Assembly: GCF_900105115.1 (NCBI RefSeq)
Contig: NZ_FNRV01000001.1
Coordinates: 1,550,001 to 1,614,000, forward strand
Source of the DNA: Pseudomonas mohnii
GTDB taxonomy: Bacteria; Pseudomonadota; Gammaproteobacteria; Pseudomonadales; Pseudomonadaceae
Length of the DNA stretch: 64,000 bases
Direction of reading: 5' to 3'
Shown here: piece by piece, positions 7,895 to 16,722 of the stretch
How the letters are laid out: each line of letters opens with the position of its first letter
How positions within the stretch are numbered: the stretch's first letter is position 1
The notes under the pieces: model-generated
The model's input: only the letters and a program-made list of their open reading frames with translations
Told to the model about the DNA's origin: nothing
The model's database searches: none
Made by a program: the position numbers and the translations under genes

Positions 7895-9430
7895 ATGCGC
7901 TCTCTTACCCTCCATCTGAAACTGCTGATCGCCATCCTGGTGATCCTGGGCATTTCAGTCACGGCCTATCAGATCTTCGTGCTCGGGATCCCGGTCACCG
8001 AAGACGCCACCGACGACTTGTGGAACATCGACGCCAAGGTCGAGTTCGTCGCCAGTGCCAAGGACCCGGTCAAGATCCAGATGTTCGTGCCGCCACTGAG
8101 CCGCGATTTCGTCAGCCTCAACGAGAGCTTCATCTCCAATAACTATGGTGTCGCCGTGAACCGGGTCGACGGCAATCGCAAGGTCACCTGGTCGGCACGC
8201 CGGGCCAAGGGCAACCAGACGCTGTATTACCGCCTGGTGCTGACCAAGCGGTACTCCGGTGAAAAGTCCAAGGTCAAGGGCCCGACTTTCCGAGACAGCA
8301 TCGCCGTGGAGGGTCCGGAAAAAATCGCTGCCGAAGCCCTGCTCGCACCGATTCGCCAACACTCGGCCGACGTCGAGACGTTCATCGGCGAAGCCATCAA
8401 GCGGGTCAACAACCTCAACGACGACAACGTGAAGCTGCTGCTGGCCGGTGATCCATCCACCGTGCACAAGGCCCGAATCGTCGAACTGCTGCTGTCCATC
8501 GCCCACGTGCCCATCGAGAAAGTCCACACCATTCGCCTGGTGGCCGACCAGCCGCAAACCCCGGAACTCTGGCTGCGCAGCTTCAACGGCACCGACTGGT
8601 TGTACTTCAACCCGGAAACCGGTGAACAGGGGCTGCCAACCGACCGCCTGCTGTGGTGGACGGGCGACGAAAACCTGATCACCGTCGATGGTGGCAAAAA
8701 GGCCAACGTGACCTTCAGCCTGAACAACAGTGAAATGAACGCCATTCGCCTGGCGAAGCTGACCGACGAAAACACTGACGCCAACTTCCTCGAATACTCG
8801 TTGTACGGCCTGCCGCTGCAAACCCAGCAGACCTTCATGATCATGGTGATGATCCCGATCGGCGTGCTGGTGATCCTGATCCTGCGCAACCTGGTCGGCC
8901 TGCAGACACTGGGCACCTTTACCCCGGTGCTGATCGCCCTGGCCTTCCGCGAGACCCAGCTCGGTTTCGGCATCGTGCTGTTTACCATCATCACGGCACT
9001 GGGGCTGTCGCTGCGTTCCTACCTCGAACACCTGAAGCTGCAGATGCTGCCGAGGCTGTCCGTGGTGCTGACGTTCGTGGTGGTACTGATTGCGGCCATC
9101 AGCCTGTTCAGCCACAAGCTTGGCCTGGAGCGCGGGTTGTCCGTGGCGCTGTTCCCGATGGTGATTCTGACCATGACCATTGAACGCCTGTCGATCACCT
9201 GGGAAGAACGCGGTGCAAGCCATGCCATGAAAGTGGCGATCGGCACGCTCTTCGCCGCCTCCCTGGCGCACTTGATCATGACCGTGCCGGAGCTGGTGTA
9301 CTTCGTCTTCACCTTCCCGGCGATCCTGCTGATCATGGTGGGCTTCATGCTGGCGATGGGTCGCTATCGCGGTTATCGCCTGACCGAACTGGTGCGGTTC
9401 AAGGCTTTTCTGAAGAAGGCTGACAGCTGA
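7895..9430 (+). CDS. Inactive transglutaminase fused to a 7-TM domain
   Basis: 511 residues. One N-terminal membrane segment (LLIAILVILGISVTAYQIFV, about 8-28) is followed by a large soluble, probably periplasmic, transglutaminase-like domain (to about 300). The C-terminal half has about seven hydrophobic helices (from TFMIMVMIPIGVLVILILR at about 310 to the end). It matches the family called inactive transglutaminase fused to 7 TM helices, which lacks the catalytic triad and is thought to bind peptide. Its stop overlaps the next start by 1 nt (TGATG), so it is tightly coupled to the ATP-grasp gene. Confidence 0.85.
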   Translation: MRSLTLHLKLLIAILVILGISVTAYQIFVLGIPVTEDATDDLWNIDAKVEFVASAKDPVKIQMFVPPLSRDFVSLNESFISNNYGVAVNRVDGNRKVTWSARRAKGNQTLYYRLVLTKRYSGEKSKVKGPTFRDSIAVEGPEKIAAEALLAPIRQHSADVETFIGEAIKRVNNLNDDNVKLLLAGDPSTVHKARIVELLLSIAHVPIEKVHTIRLVADQPQTPELWLRSFNGTDWLYFNPETGEQGLPTDRLLWWTGDENLITVDGGKKANVTFSLNNSEMNAIRLAKLTDENTDANFLEYSLYGLPLQTQQTFMIMVMIPIGVLVILILRNLVGLQTLGTFTPVLIALAFRETQLGFGIVLFTIITALGLSLRSYLEHLKLQMLPRLSVVLTFVVVLIAAISLFSHKLGLERGLSVALFPMVILTMTIERLSITWEERGASHAMKVAIGTLFAASLAHLIMTVPELVYFVFTFPAILLIMVGFMLAMGRYRGYRLTELVRFKAFLKKADS

Positions 9431-10416
9431 TGTTCGGCTTCTGGAAGACCTGGAAGGCCCTGGAAGCGCGGGGCATCATGGGGATCAACCGACGCAACGC
9501 GGACTATGTGCTCAAGTACAACAAGCGCAGCCTGTACCCTATCGTCGACGACAAGATCCTCACCAAGGAACGTGCCATCGCCGCCGGTATTCATGTGCCG
9601 GAACTGTATGGCGTGATTTCCACCGAAAAGGAAATCGACAAGCTCGGCGATATCATCGGCGAACGCAGCGACTTCGTGATCAAACCGGCCCAGGGCGCCG
9701 GCGGTGACGGCATCATTGTGGTTGCCGACCGCTTCGAGGGCCGCTTTCGCACGGTATCGGGCAAGATCATCAGTCACGAGGAGATCGAGCACCATATCTC
9801 CAGCATCCTGACCGGCCTGTACTCCCTCGGCGGGCATCGCGACCGGGCATTGATCGAATACCGGGTGATCCCGGACCAGATCTTCAAGAGCATCAGTTAT
9901 GAAGGCGTGCCGGACATCCGCATCATCGTGCTGATGGGTTACCCGGTCATGGCCATGCTGCGCCTGCCGACCCGCCAGTCCAGCGGCAAGGCCAACCTGC
10001 ACCAGGGCGCCATCGGTGTCGGTGTCGACCTGGCCACCGGCCTGACCTTGCGCGGCACCTGGCTGAACAACATCATCAACAAACACCCGGACACCACCAA
10101 CGCCGTTGACGGCGTGCAACTGCCCTACTGGGACGGTTTCATGAAACTCGCCGCCGGGTGCTACGAGCTGTGTGGCCTGGGCTACATCGGTGTCGACATG
10201 GTGCTGGACCAGGAAAAAGGTCCGCTGATTCTCGAACTCAATGCGCGGCCAGGCTTGAACATTCAGATCGCCAACGACTGCGGCCTGACCCTGCGCACCC
10301 ATGCGGTCGAAGCGCGACTCGAAGACCTGAAGGCTCGGGGCGTGACCGAAACCGTAGAAGAGCGCGTAGCCTTTGTGCAGGAGATGTTCGGGCATATCCC
10401 GACCGTCGAGGGCTGA
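9430..10416 (+). CDS. Alpha-L-glutamate ligase-like ATP-grasp protein
   Basis: 328 residues, cytoplasmic. ATP-grasp features are visible: the SDFVIKPAQGAGGDGIIV nucleotide-binding strand-loop near residue 75-95, and the metal-binding ELNARPGLNIQIAND segment near 270. RimK-type enzymes of this kind add amino acids to an amine or peptide through an acyl-phosphate. It is the third gene of a cluster with an exported protease-like protein and an inactive membrane transglutaminase. The likely role is making a peptide-like modification handled by its two envelope partners (inference). AAGAAGG serves as ribosome site inside the upstream gene. Confidence 0.85.
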   Translation: MFGFWKTWKALEARGIMGINRRNADYVLKYNKRSLYPIVDDKILTKERAIAAGIHVPELYGVISTEKEIDKLGDIIGERSDFVIKPAQGAGGDGIIVVADRFEGRFRTVSGKIISHEEIEHHISSILTGLYSLGGHRDRALIEYRVIPDQIFKSISYEGVPDIRIIVLMGYPVMAMLRLPTRQSSGKANLHQGAIGVGVDLATGLTLRGTWLNNIINKHPDTTNAVDGVQLPYWDGFMKLAAGCYELCGLGYIGVDMVLDQEKGPLILELNARPGLNIQIANDCGLTLRTHAVEARLEDLKARGVTETVEERVAFVQEMFGHIPTVEG

Positions 10417-10422
10417 CCCCCT

Positions 10423-10450
10423 GTGGCGAGGGAGCAAGCTCCCTCGCCAC
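10423..10450. repeat. Short REP-like palindrome
   Basis: A 13-bp perfect stem GTGGCGAGGGAGC/GCTCCCTCGCCAC with an AA loop starts 7 bp after the ATP-grasp stop codon. It is a common Pseudomonas intergenic palindrome and may protect the mRNA 3' end. No T-tract follows. Confidence 0.75.
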
Positions 10451-10561
10451 ACCCCCCCGCCAATCGCCCTCAGCCTGCCAATCCCCGACTTCCCCTCTAG
10501 GAGCAATTCCCCGAGGGGACTACAATCGCCACCCCGCCTCAACGGCCGATCGCCCTCACTC

Positions 10562-11905
10562 ATGTTGACCTGTTCCGTACACCCGCTTCCCTATCGCGCC
10601 AACCCCGCCGATTATTTCGCGGCCATCCGCCATGCCCCCGGCGCCGTGCTGCTCGACAGCGGCCGGCCAAGTGCCGAACGCGGGCGCTATGACCTGCTCA
10701 GCGCCTGGCCACTGGAACAACTGACGGTATCGCCCGACGAAAGCGGCGCTGATTTCCTGCAACGCCTGCGGGAAAACCTGACGCGGCTCGGCGAAGCGTC
10801 CCTGCCTTTGGCCTGTGAACTGCCGTTCGCTGGCGGCTTGATCGGTTACCTGAGCTACGACTTCGGCCGCCATCTGGAACACCTGCCGAGCCAGGCCCTG
10901 GACGACCTGCAATTACCGGATGCGCGCTTCGGCCTGTACGACTGGGCGCTGATCAGCGATCACCAACGGCAGACCAGCCAGCTGGTGTTTCATCCTGCGC
11001 TGGCTGATAGCGAGCGCGAGCGTTTGATACAGCTGTTCGAGCAGCCTGCGATTGAACCGGTCGAGGCTTTCAAACTGCAAGGGCCGATGAGTGCCGACCT
11101 GAGCGCCGACCAATATCGCCACGCCATTGAGCGCATTCAGCAATACATCCAGGCGGGTGACTGCTATCAGGTCAACTTCGCCCAGCGCTTCCGCGCCCCT
11201 TGCCAGGGCGATCCATGGGCCGCGTACTGCGCGTTGCGGGCGGCGTGCCCGACACCGTTTTCCGGCTTCCAGCGCTTGCCCGACGGCGCCGCCGTGCTGA
11301 GCCTGTCGCCGGAGCGTTTCGTCAAAGTCAGTGAGCGACGGGTTGAAACCCGGCCAATCAAAGGCACTCGCCCTCGCGGCGTCACGCCCGCCGAAGATGC
11401 GGCGAATGCCGCCGAACTGCTGGCCAGCGCCAAGGATCGCGCGGAAAACCTGATGATCGTCGACCTGCTGCGCAACGATCTCGGCCGCACCTGCCGGACC
11501 GGTTCGGTCTCGGTGCCGGAATTGTTCAGCCTTGAAAGTTACCCGAACGTCCATCATCTGGTGAGCAGTGTCACCGGCATGTTGGCGGAGGATCGTGATG
11601 CACTGGATTTGATCGCCGGCAGTTTCCCCGGCGGCTCGATTACCGGTGCACCGAAAATTCGCGCGATGCAGATCATCGACGAGCTCGAACCGACCCGGCG
11701 CGGACTGTATTGCGGCTCGCTGCTGTATCTGGACGTGCGCGGCGAGATGGACAGCTCCATCGCCATTCGCAGCTTGCTGATGAAAGACGGGCAGGTGTGT
11801 TGCTGGGGCGGCGGCGGGATTGTCGCCGATTCCGAGTGGCAAGCCGAATATCAGGAATCGATCACCAAGGTGAAGGTGTTGCTCGATACCCTGCAAAGCC
11901 TCTGA
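10562..11905 (+). CDS. pabB: Aminodeoxychorismate synthase component I PabB
   Basis: 447 residues. It aminates chorismate to 4-amino-4-deoxychorismate in folate synthesis, using ammonia from a PabA-type subunit. The chorismate-binding domain shows RPIKGTRPRG (the lysine in PIKGT separates PabB from TrpE, which has PIAGT), NLMIVDLLRNDLGR and PGGSITGAPKIRAM. The N-terminal anthranilate-synthase-like domain starts at about residue 15. The start MLTCSVHPLPYR is chosen by family length; upstream in-frame sequence is not protein-like. No pabA or pabC is adjacent. Confidence 0.93.
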   Translation: MLTCSVHPLPYRANPADYFAAIRHAPGAVLLDSGRPSAERGRYDLLSAWPLEQLTVSPDESGADFLQRLRENLTRLGEASLPLACELPFAGGLIGYLSYDFGRHLEHLPSQALDDLQLPDARFGLYDWALISDHQRQTSQLVFHPALADSERERLIQLFEQPAIEPVEAFKLQGPMSADLSADQYRHAIERIQQYIQAGDCYQVNFAQRFRAPCQGDPWAAYCALRAACPTPFSGFQRLPDGAAVLSLSPERFVKVSERRVETRPIKGTRPRGVTPAEDAANAAELLASAKDRAENLMIVDLLRNDLGRTCRTGSVSVPELFSLESYPNVHHLVSSVTGMLAEDRDALDLIAGSFPGGSITGAPKIRAMQIIDELEPTRRGLYCGSLLYLDVRGEMDSSIAIRSLLMKDGQVCCWGGGGIVADSEWQAEYQESITKVKVLLDTLQSL

Positions 11906-11920
11906 TTAACAACGTTCCCT

Positions 11921-12020
11921 GTAGGAGCGAGCCTGCTCGCGATGAACCTGGAGACCCCGCTCGCGCTCAGACTAAACGCGTATCGTTGACGTCCATCGCG
12001 AGCAGGCTCGCTCCTGCAGG
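11921..12020. repeat. Inverted REP pair between pabB and thrH
   Basis: REP copies at 11921-11944 and 11993-12020 face each other in the gap between convergent genes. Confidence 0.9.
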
Positions 12021-12027
12021 GGGCGTG

Positions 12028-12645
12028 TTACAGGCTCAGGGCGCGGCTGGAAGCCTTGATGAATTCCTGTTTCAGGTCTTCAAAGGTGTGCACCGCCGGG
12101 AACTGCGGGAACTCGCGGATTACGTTGTCCGGTGCATGGAACAGGATGCCGGCATCGGCCTCGCCCAGCATCGTGGTGTCGTTGTAGGAATCACCGGCGG
12201 CAATGACCCGGTAGTACAGGCTCTTGAAGGACAACACCGACTGGCGCTTCGGATCTTTCTGACGCAACTGATAGCTGGTCACCCGGCCGGCATCGTCGGT
12301 GATCAGACGATGGCACAGCAAGGTCGGGAAGCCCAGTTGACGCATCAACGGCTGGGAAAATTCGTAGAAGGTGTCCGACAGAATCACTACCTGGAAGCGC
12401 TCGCGCAGCCAGTTGACGAACTCGATGGCGCCGTCCAGCGGCTTGAGCGTGGCGATCACTTCCTGGATATCCGCGAGCTTCAGGCCGTGTTCGTCGAGAA
12501 TCCGCAGGCGCTGCTTCATCAACACGTCGTAGTCGGGAATGTCCCGGGTGGTGGCCCTGAGGGATTCGATCCCGGTTTTTTCGGCGAAGGCGATCCAGAT
12601 TTCCGGGACCAGCACACCTTCAAGGTCCAGACAGGCAATTTCCAC
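12028..12645 (-). CDS. thrH: Phosphoserine phosphatase/homoserine phosphotransferase ThrH
   Basis: 205 residues. ThrH is a HAD-superfamily enzyme that dephosphorylates phosphoserine and can transfer the phosphate to homoserine. Motif I is CLDLEGVLVPE with the nucleophile at D7; VILSDTFYEF gives motif II and the GDSYNDTTMLGEAD segment motif IV. The start is GTG (12645), supported by GGAG 6 nt upstream. It is divergent from cysH across a 163-bp gap. A close match to Pseudomonas ThrH is expected from length and motifs. Confidence 0.93.
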   Translation of the reverse strand: MEIACLDLEGVLVPEIWIAFAEKTGIESLRATTRDIPDYDVLMKQRLRILDEHGLKLADIQEVIATLKPLDGAIEFVNWLRERFQVVILSDTFYEFSQPLMRQLGFPTLLCHRLITDDAGRVTSYQLRQKDPKRQSVLSFKSLYYRVIAAGDSYNDTTMLGEADAGILFHAPDNVIREFPQFPAVHTFEDLKQEFIKASSRALSL

Positions 12646-12808
12646 AAGACACTCCCATTTGTATTGTTTATTGAGTCGAGCGAGCCCGAACTCTAGCGAT
12701 TACTCCCCCACCGCGCAACGCAGAGGACACCCCGACCGGCGCAGCTTTTTGTTACCATCGGCCCCCTATAGAGCGCCCAGCGCCAATGACCTGTAGGAAG
12801 CCGCCCTG

Positions 12809-13543
12809 ATGAGCCCAACGTTCGACGTCGTGGAACTCGCCACGACCTATGCCAACAAATCCGCCCAGGACATCCTGAAACTCGCCTTCGCCGAGTTTGG
12901 CGATGACCTGTGGATATCTTTCAGCGGTGCCGAGGATGTGGTGCTGGTGGACATGGCCTGGAAGCTGAACAAGAACGTCAAGGTGTTCAGTCTCGACACC
13001 GGTCGCTTGCACCCCGAGACCTACCGCTTCATCGATCAAGTGCGCGAGCACTACAAGATCGACATCGAACTGGTGTCGCCGGACTACACCAGACTTGAAC
13101 CGTTCGTGAAGGAAAAGGGCCTGTTCAGTTTCTACAAGGACGGCCATGGCGAATGCTGCGGCATCCGCAAGATCGAGCCGCTGCGCCGCAAGCTGTCAGG
13201 CGTGAAAGCCTGGGCCACCGGCCAACGCCGCGATCAGAGCCCCGGCACTCGCAGCGCAGTCGCCGTGATGGAAATCGACGGCGCGTTTTCCACCCCGGAG
13301 CGCACCCTGTACAAATTCAACCCGCTGGCACAAATGACCAGCGAAGAGATCTGGGGTTACATCCGCATGCTGGAGCTGCCGTACAACAGCCTGCATGAGC
13401 GCGGGTTCATCAGCATCGGCTGCGAACCCTGCACCCGCCCGGTGCTGCCGAACCAGCACGAGCGCGAAGGCCGCTGGTGGTGGGAAGAGGCCACGCAGAA
13501 GGAATGCGGGCTGCACGCGGGCAATATCATCAGCAAGTCCTAA
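12809..13543 (+). CDS. cysH: Adenylyl-sulfate reductase CysH (4Fe-4S type)
   Basis: 244 residues. It reduces APS to sulfite in sulfate assimilation. The PP-loop-like [16 protein letters not shown] and the [14 protein letters not shown] segment bind the nucleotide. The cysteine pairs ECCGIRK and GCEPC mark the 4Fe-4S APS-reductase form rather than the cluster-free PAPS reductase of enterobacteria. The catalytic cysteine is expected near the C-terminus, and KECGLHAG fits. AGGAAG precedes the ATG. It is a single gene followed by a REP pair. Confidence 0.95.
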   Translation: MSPTFDVVELATTYANKSAQDILKLAFAEFGDDLWISFSGAEDVVLVDMAWKLNKNVKVFSLDTGRLHPETYRFIDQVREHYKIDIELVSPDYTRLEPFVKEKGLFSFYKDGHGECCGIRKIEPLRRKLSGVKAWATGQRRDQSPGTRSAVAVMEIDGAFSTPERTLYKFNPLAQMTSEEIWGYIRMLELPYNSLHERGFISIGCEPCTRPVLPNQHEREGRWWWEEATQKECGLHAGNIISKS

Positions 13544-13556
13544 GCGTAAACCCACC

Positions 13557-13660
13557 GTAGGAGCGAGCCTGCTCGCGATGAACCCGAGAACGCCGCGGAG
13601 TGTCAGGTTTCCAGCGTTATCGTTAACGACCATCGCGAGCAGGCTCGCTCCTACAGGGGG
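13557..13660. repeat. Inverted REP pair after cysH
   Basis: REP copies at 13557-13580 and 13631-13660, in opposite orientation, right after the cysH stop. Confidence 0.9.
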
Positions 13661-14114
13661 CGTGACCAACCAAAAAATGTGTACACAGGAATGTCACCAT
13701 CAGTGCCATTTATGTGTGCACTTTTAGTTTCAGCGCCCAAAAAAGTTACATCCTGCCTTTCCGACCTCCTGCGTCGACCTTTCCCACAAAGCCTGTCGAA
13801 AAATAAATACCTGTTCGAACGGTCAATTTATATCGCCATCTTTTCAGTCACTTAGCGCCATCTCATAACAAAACGAAATGAGCAGCCGAATTTATAGATT
13901 CCTGGCTGGCATAGATCTGGCAAAGGTGCATACATGTTTTGTATACAATAAATTCAGAACATACACACACCAGATCCGCAAGCCTGAAGCGCCCTATCCC
14001 GTACAGGCTGCAGATGCCCCGTAACCCATGGTATTCGCCCCCGCGACGAAGATTTGTCGAGCCCATGCGCTCATGCACAGTCATCGCGGCGTCGAGCATC
14101 AGGAGCCTGCCGGA
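13661..14114 (+). promoter_or_regulatory. AT-rich control region of the NCS1 permease operon
   Basis: About 450 bp with no convincing gene and lower GC than its neighbours. It holds two short perfect palindromes, TGTGTACACA at 13678-13687 and TTGTATACAA at 13939-13948, plus related tgtgtgcac and gtgcataca stretches. Such sites fit GntR- or LysR-type control. A good ribosome site, AGGAG (14101-14105), sits 9 nt before the permease ATG. Confidence 0.45.
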
Positions 14115-15656
14115 ATGCGTACACGTCTCTCCAACAACAATATCGCGCTGGATCTACCCTCCTCCCACATTACGCACACGCCTTGCGACCCAACCCTGCA
14201 ATCCCCCGTGGTACTCAGCCCGCGCCTGCACAACAAAGACCTGGCGCCGACCAAAGCCGAAGGCCGGCGCTGGGGTCGCTACAGCATCTTTGCCCTGTGG
14301 ACCAACGACGTTCACAACATCGCCAACTATTCGTTCGCCATCGGCCTCTATGCGCTGGGCCTGGGTGGCTGGCAGATTCTGCTGTCCCTGGGGATCGGCG
14401 CGGCGCTGGTGTATTGCTTCATGAACCTCTCCGGCTACATGGGCCAGAAGACCGGGGTGCCGTTCCCGGTCATCAGCCGCATCAGTTTCGGTATTCACGG
14501 TGCGCAGATTCCCGCGTTGATTCGCGCCGTTATCGCCATCGCCTGGTTCGGCATTCAGACGTACCTGGCCTCGGTGGTGTTCCGCGTATTACTGACCGCC
14601 ATCCACCCCGGTTTCGCCGATTACGACCACAACTCGATCCTCGGTCTGTCTACCCTGGGCTGGGTGTGCTTCGTGGCGATCTGGTTCGTGCAACTGGCGA
14701 TCCTCGCCTATGGCATGGAGATGGTGCGGCGCTACGAGGCCTTTGCCGGGCCGGTGATCCTGCTGACCGTCGCGGCACTCGCCGCGTGGATGTACACCCA
14801 GGCCAATGCAACCATCGCCTGGTCGATCCGCGAACCACTGACCGGTGGCGAGATGTGGCGCAACATCTTTGCCGGCGGCGCGCTATGGCTGGCGATCTAC
14901 GGCACGCTGATCCTGAATTTCTGCGACTTCGCCCGCTCTTCGCCGTGCCGCAAGACCATCAAGGTCGGCAACTTCTGGGGTCTGCCGGTCAACATTCTGG
15001 TGTTTGCCGCGATCACTGTGCTGCTGTGCGGCGCACAATTCCAGATCAATGGCCACATTATTGAAAGTCCTACAGAAATTATCGCCTCGATCCCCAACAC
15101 CTTCTTTCTGGTGCTGGGCTGCCTGGCGTTCCTGATCGTCACAGTCGCGGTCAACATCATGGCCAACTTCGTCGCCCCGGCCTTCGTACTCAGCAACCTG
15201 GCGCCGAAATACCTGACATTCCGCCGGGCCGGTCTGATCAGCGCGACCATCGCTGTGTTGATCCTGCCGTGGAACCTCTACAACAGCCCGCTGGTGATCG
15301 TGTACTTCCTGTCTGGCCTCGGTGCCCTGCTCGGGCCGTTGTATGGCGTGATCATGGTCGACTACTGGCTGGTGCGAAAAGGTCAGGTCAACGTGCCGCA
15401 GTTGTACAGCGAAGACCCGAACGGCGCCTATTACTACAGCCGCGGGGTCAACTTGCGCGCCGTGGCGGCGTTCATTCCCGCCGCCCTGATCGCCATCGTC
15501 CTGGCGCTGGTGCCGGGCTTCCACCTCGTATCGCCGTTCTCCTGGCTGATCGGCGCCGGGATTGCCGGAATGCTCTACCTGATCATCGCCAAACGCCAAC
15601 CGCACTACGCCGATGTCAGCGGCGAAGCGATCGCGGTCGACAACGTCAGTCATTAA
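14115..15656 (+). CDS. NCS1-family nucleobase/hydantoin/allantoin permease
   Basis: 513 residues and about twelve membrane helices. The motif GRRWGRYSIFALWTNDVHNIANY near residue 55 is the NCS1 signature, and RSSPCRKTIKVGNFWGLP lies in the mid-loop. NCS1 carriers import hydantoins, allantoin, uracil or cytosine with Na+ or H+. The start MRTRLSNNN is chosen for its AGGAG ribosome site. The next gene, 57 bp downstream, is a hydantoin-racemase-like protein, so uptake of a hydantoin or allantoin is the best guess. The substrate is not determinable from sequence. Confidence 0.88.
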   Translation: MRTRLSNNNIALDLPSSHITHTPCDPTLQSPVVLSPRLHNKDLAPTKAEGRRWGRYSIFALWTNDVHNIANYSFAIGLYALGLGGWQILLSLGIGAALVYCFMNLSGYMGQKTGVPFPVISRISFGIHGAQIPALIRAVIAIAWFGIQTYLASVVFRVLLTAIHPGFADYDHNSILGLSTLGWVCFVAIWFVQLAILAYGMEMVRRYEAFAGPVILLTVAALAAWMYTQANATIAWSIREPLTGGEMWRNIFAGGALWLAIYGTLILNFCDFARSSPCRKTIKVGNFWGLPVNILVFAAITVLLCGAQFQINGHIIESPTEIIASIPNTFFLVLGCLAFLIVTVAVNIMANFVAPAFVLSNLAPKYLTFRRAGLISATIAVLILPWNLYNSPLVIVYFLSGLGALLGPLYGVIMVDYWLVRKGQVNVPQLYSEDPNGAYYYSRGVNLRAVAAFIPAALIAIVLALVPGFHLVSPFSWLIGAGIAGMLYLIIAKRQPHYADVSGEAIAVDNVSH

Positions 15657-15663
15657 TCACTTG

Positions 15664-15686
15664 GCGGCCCGGCGAGTCCGGGCCGC
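15664..15686. other. GC-rich hairpin between permease and racemase genes
   Basis: A 9-bp perfect stem GCGGCCCGG/CCGGGCCGC with a 5-nt loop fills the short gap. No T-tract follows, so it is more likely an mRNA-stability or partial-pausing hairpin than a terminator. Confidence 0.55.
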
Positions 15687-15713
15687 AGAACCAACGCGCT
15701 ATAAGGACTCCCC

Positions 15714-16442
15714 ATGCGAATTCTCGTGGTCAACGTCAACACCACCGAATCCATCACCCAGGCCATCGCCCGCTCGGCCCAGGCTGTTGCAGCCCCCGGC
15801 ACGGAAATCGTCGGCCTGACCCCGCACTTCGGTGCCGACTCCATCGAAGGCAACTTCGAAAGTTATCTGGCGGCCATTGCCGTGATGGATCGGGTGATGT
15901 CCTACGACCAACCCTTCGACGCCGTGATTCAGGCCGGCTACGGCGAGCACGGCCGCGAAGGCCTGCAGGAACTGCTTAACGTGCCGGTGGTGGACATCAC
16001 CGATGCGGCGGCGAGCACCGCGATGTTCCTCGGTCATGCCTATTCGGTGGTCACCACCCTAGACCGCACGGTGCCGCTGATCGAGGATCGCCTCAAACTG
16101 TCCGGGCTCTGGGATCGTTGCGCGTCGGTGCGGGCCAGTGGTCTGGCGGTACTGGAACTGGAGCACGAACCGCAACGCGCACTGGAGGCTATCGTGCATC
16201 AGGCCGAACTGGCGGTGACCCAGGACAAGGCCGAAGTGATTTGCCTCGGCTGTGGCGGCATGGCCGGGCTGGGTGAACAGATTCGCCAACGCACTGGAGT
16301 GCCGGTGGTGGACGGCGTGACGGCGGCGGTGACCATTGCCGAATCGCTGGTGCGGCTGGGGTTGTCGACGTCGAAGGTGCGGACTTATGCGACGCCTCGG
16401 CCGAAAACCATCATTGGCTGGCCGGGGCGGTTTGGGCAGTAG
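15714..16442 (+). CDS. Asp/Glu/hydantoin racemase-family protein
   Basis: 242 residues with the two-domain fold of the Asp/Glu/hydantoin racemase family (N-terminus RILVVNVNTTESIT). Family members use two cysteines. The second is present in CLGCGGMAG (C180), but the first position, usually in an AC-x-G-D-P-G loop, reads AGYGEHG, with glycine 75 in place of cysteine. It may therefore be a one-sided enzyme, an isomerase of another type, or a non-racemase member such as those labelled HupH. It is co-oriented with the NCS1 permease 57 bp upstream and has AAGGA before the ATG. Confidence 0.8.
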   Translation: MRILVVNVNTTESITQAIARSAQAVAAPGTEIVGLTPHFGADSIEGNFESYLAAIAVMDRVMSYDQPFDAVIQAGYGEHGREGLQELLNVPVVDITDAAASTAMFLGHAYSVVTTLDRTVPLIEDRLKLSGLWDRCASVRASGLAVLELEHEPQRALEAIVHQAELAVTQDKAEVICLGCGGMAGLGEQIRQRTGVPVVDGVTAAVTIAESLVRLGLSTSKVRTYATPRPKTIIGWPGRFGQ

Positions 16443-16722
16443 ACCGCGTCATCGTTAATCATCGGAACACCGCCTGAGGCAACCCTCGCTCCCATAGTCA
16501 GGTGTCGTGTGCATCATTGTGGAACGACACAAAAACTGTGGGAGCCGGAAATACTGCTGAAGGTTTCCATAGCGACCACTATTAACTGTTGGTTTACACA
16601 GGGTTACCTGCTCAATGAAGGTAACCATCCGCCTGGGTTAGGGCGGATAAATGCTCAATAGCATCGAAAAAATAAAAGGCCTTGGGGTCTATTTGCGGCA
16701 ATGGCAAGTAAGCGGCAAAGCT
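16443..16722. other. Intergenic region with hairpins
   Basis: No gene is seen. There is one half REP (ctgtgggagccgg, about 16537) and two small hairpins, GGTTACC/GGTAACC (about 16600-16625) and ATCCGCC/GGCGGAT (about 16628-16650). They lie between the convergent racemase-like and chemoreceptor genes and may mark transcript ends. Confidence 0.4.

Noticed and set aside
13863..14099. Minus-strand frame of 78 codons upstream of the NCS1 permease
   Set aside because: Codon use unlike the neighbours, no ribosome site, and it lies in a region rich in operator-like palindromes.
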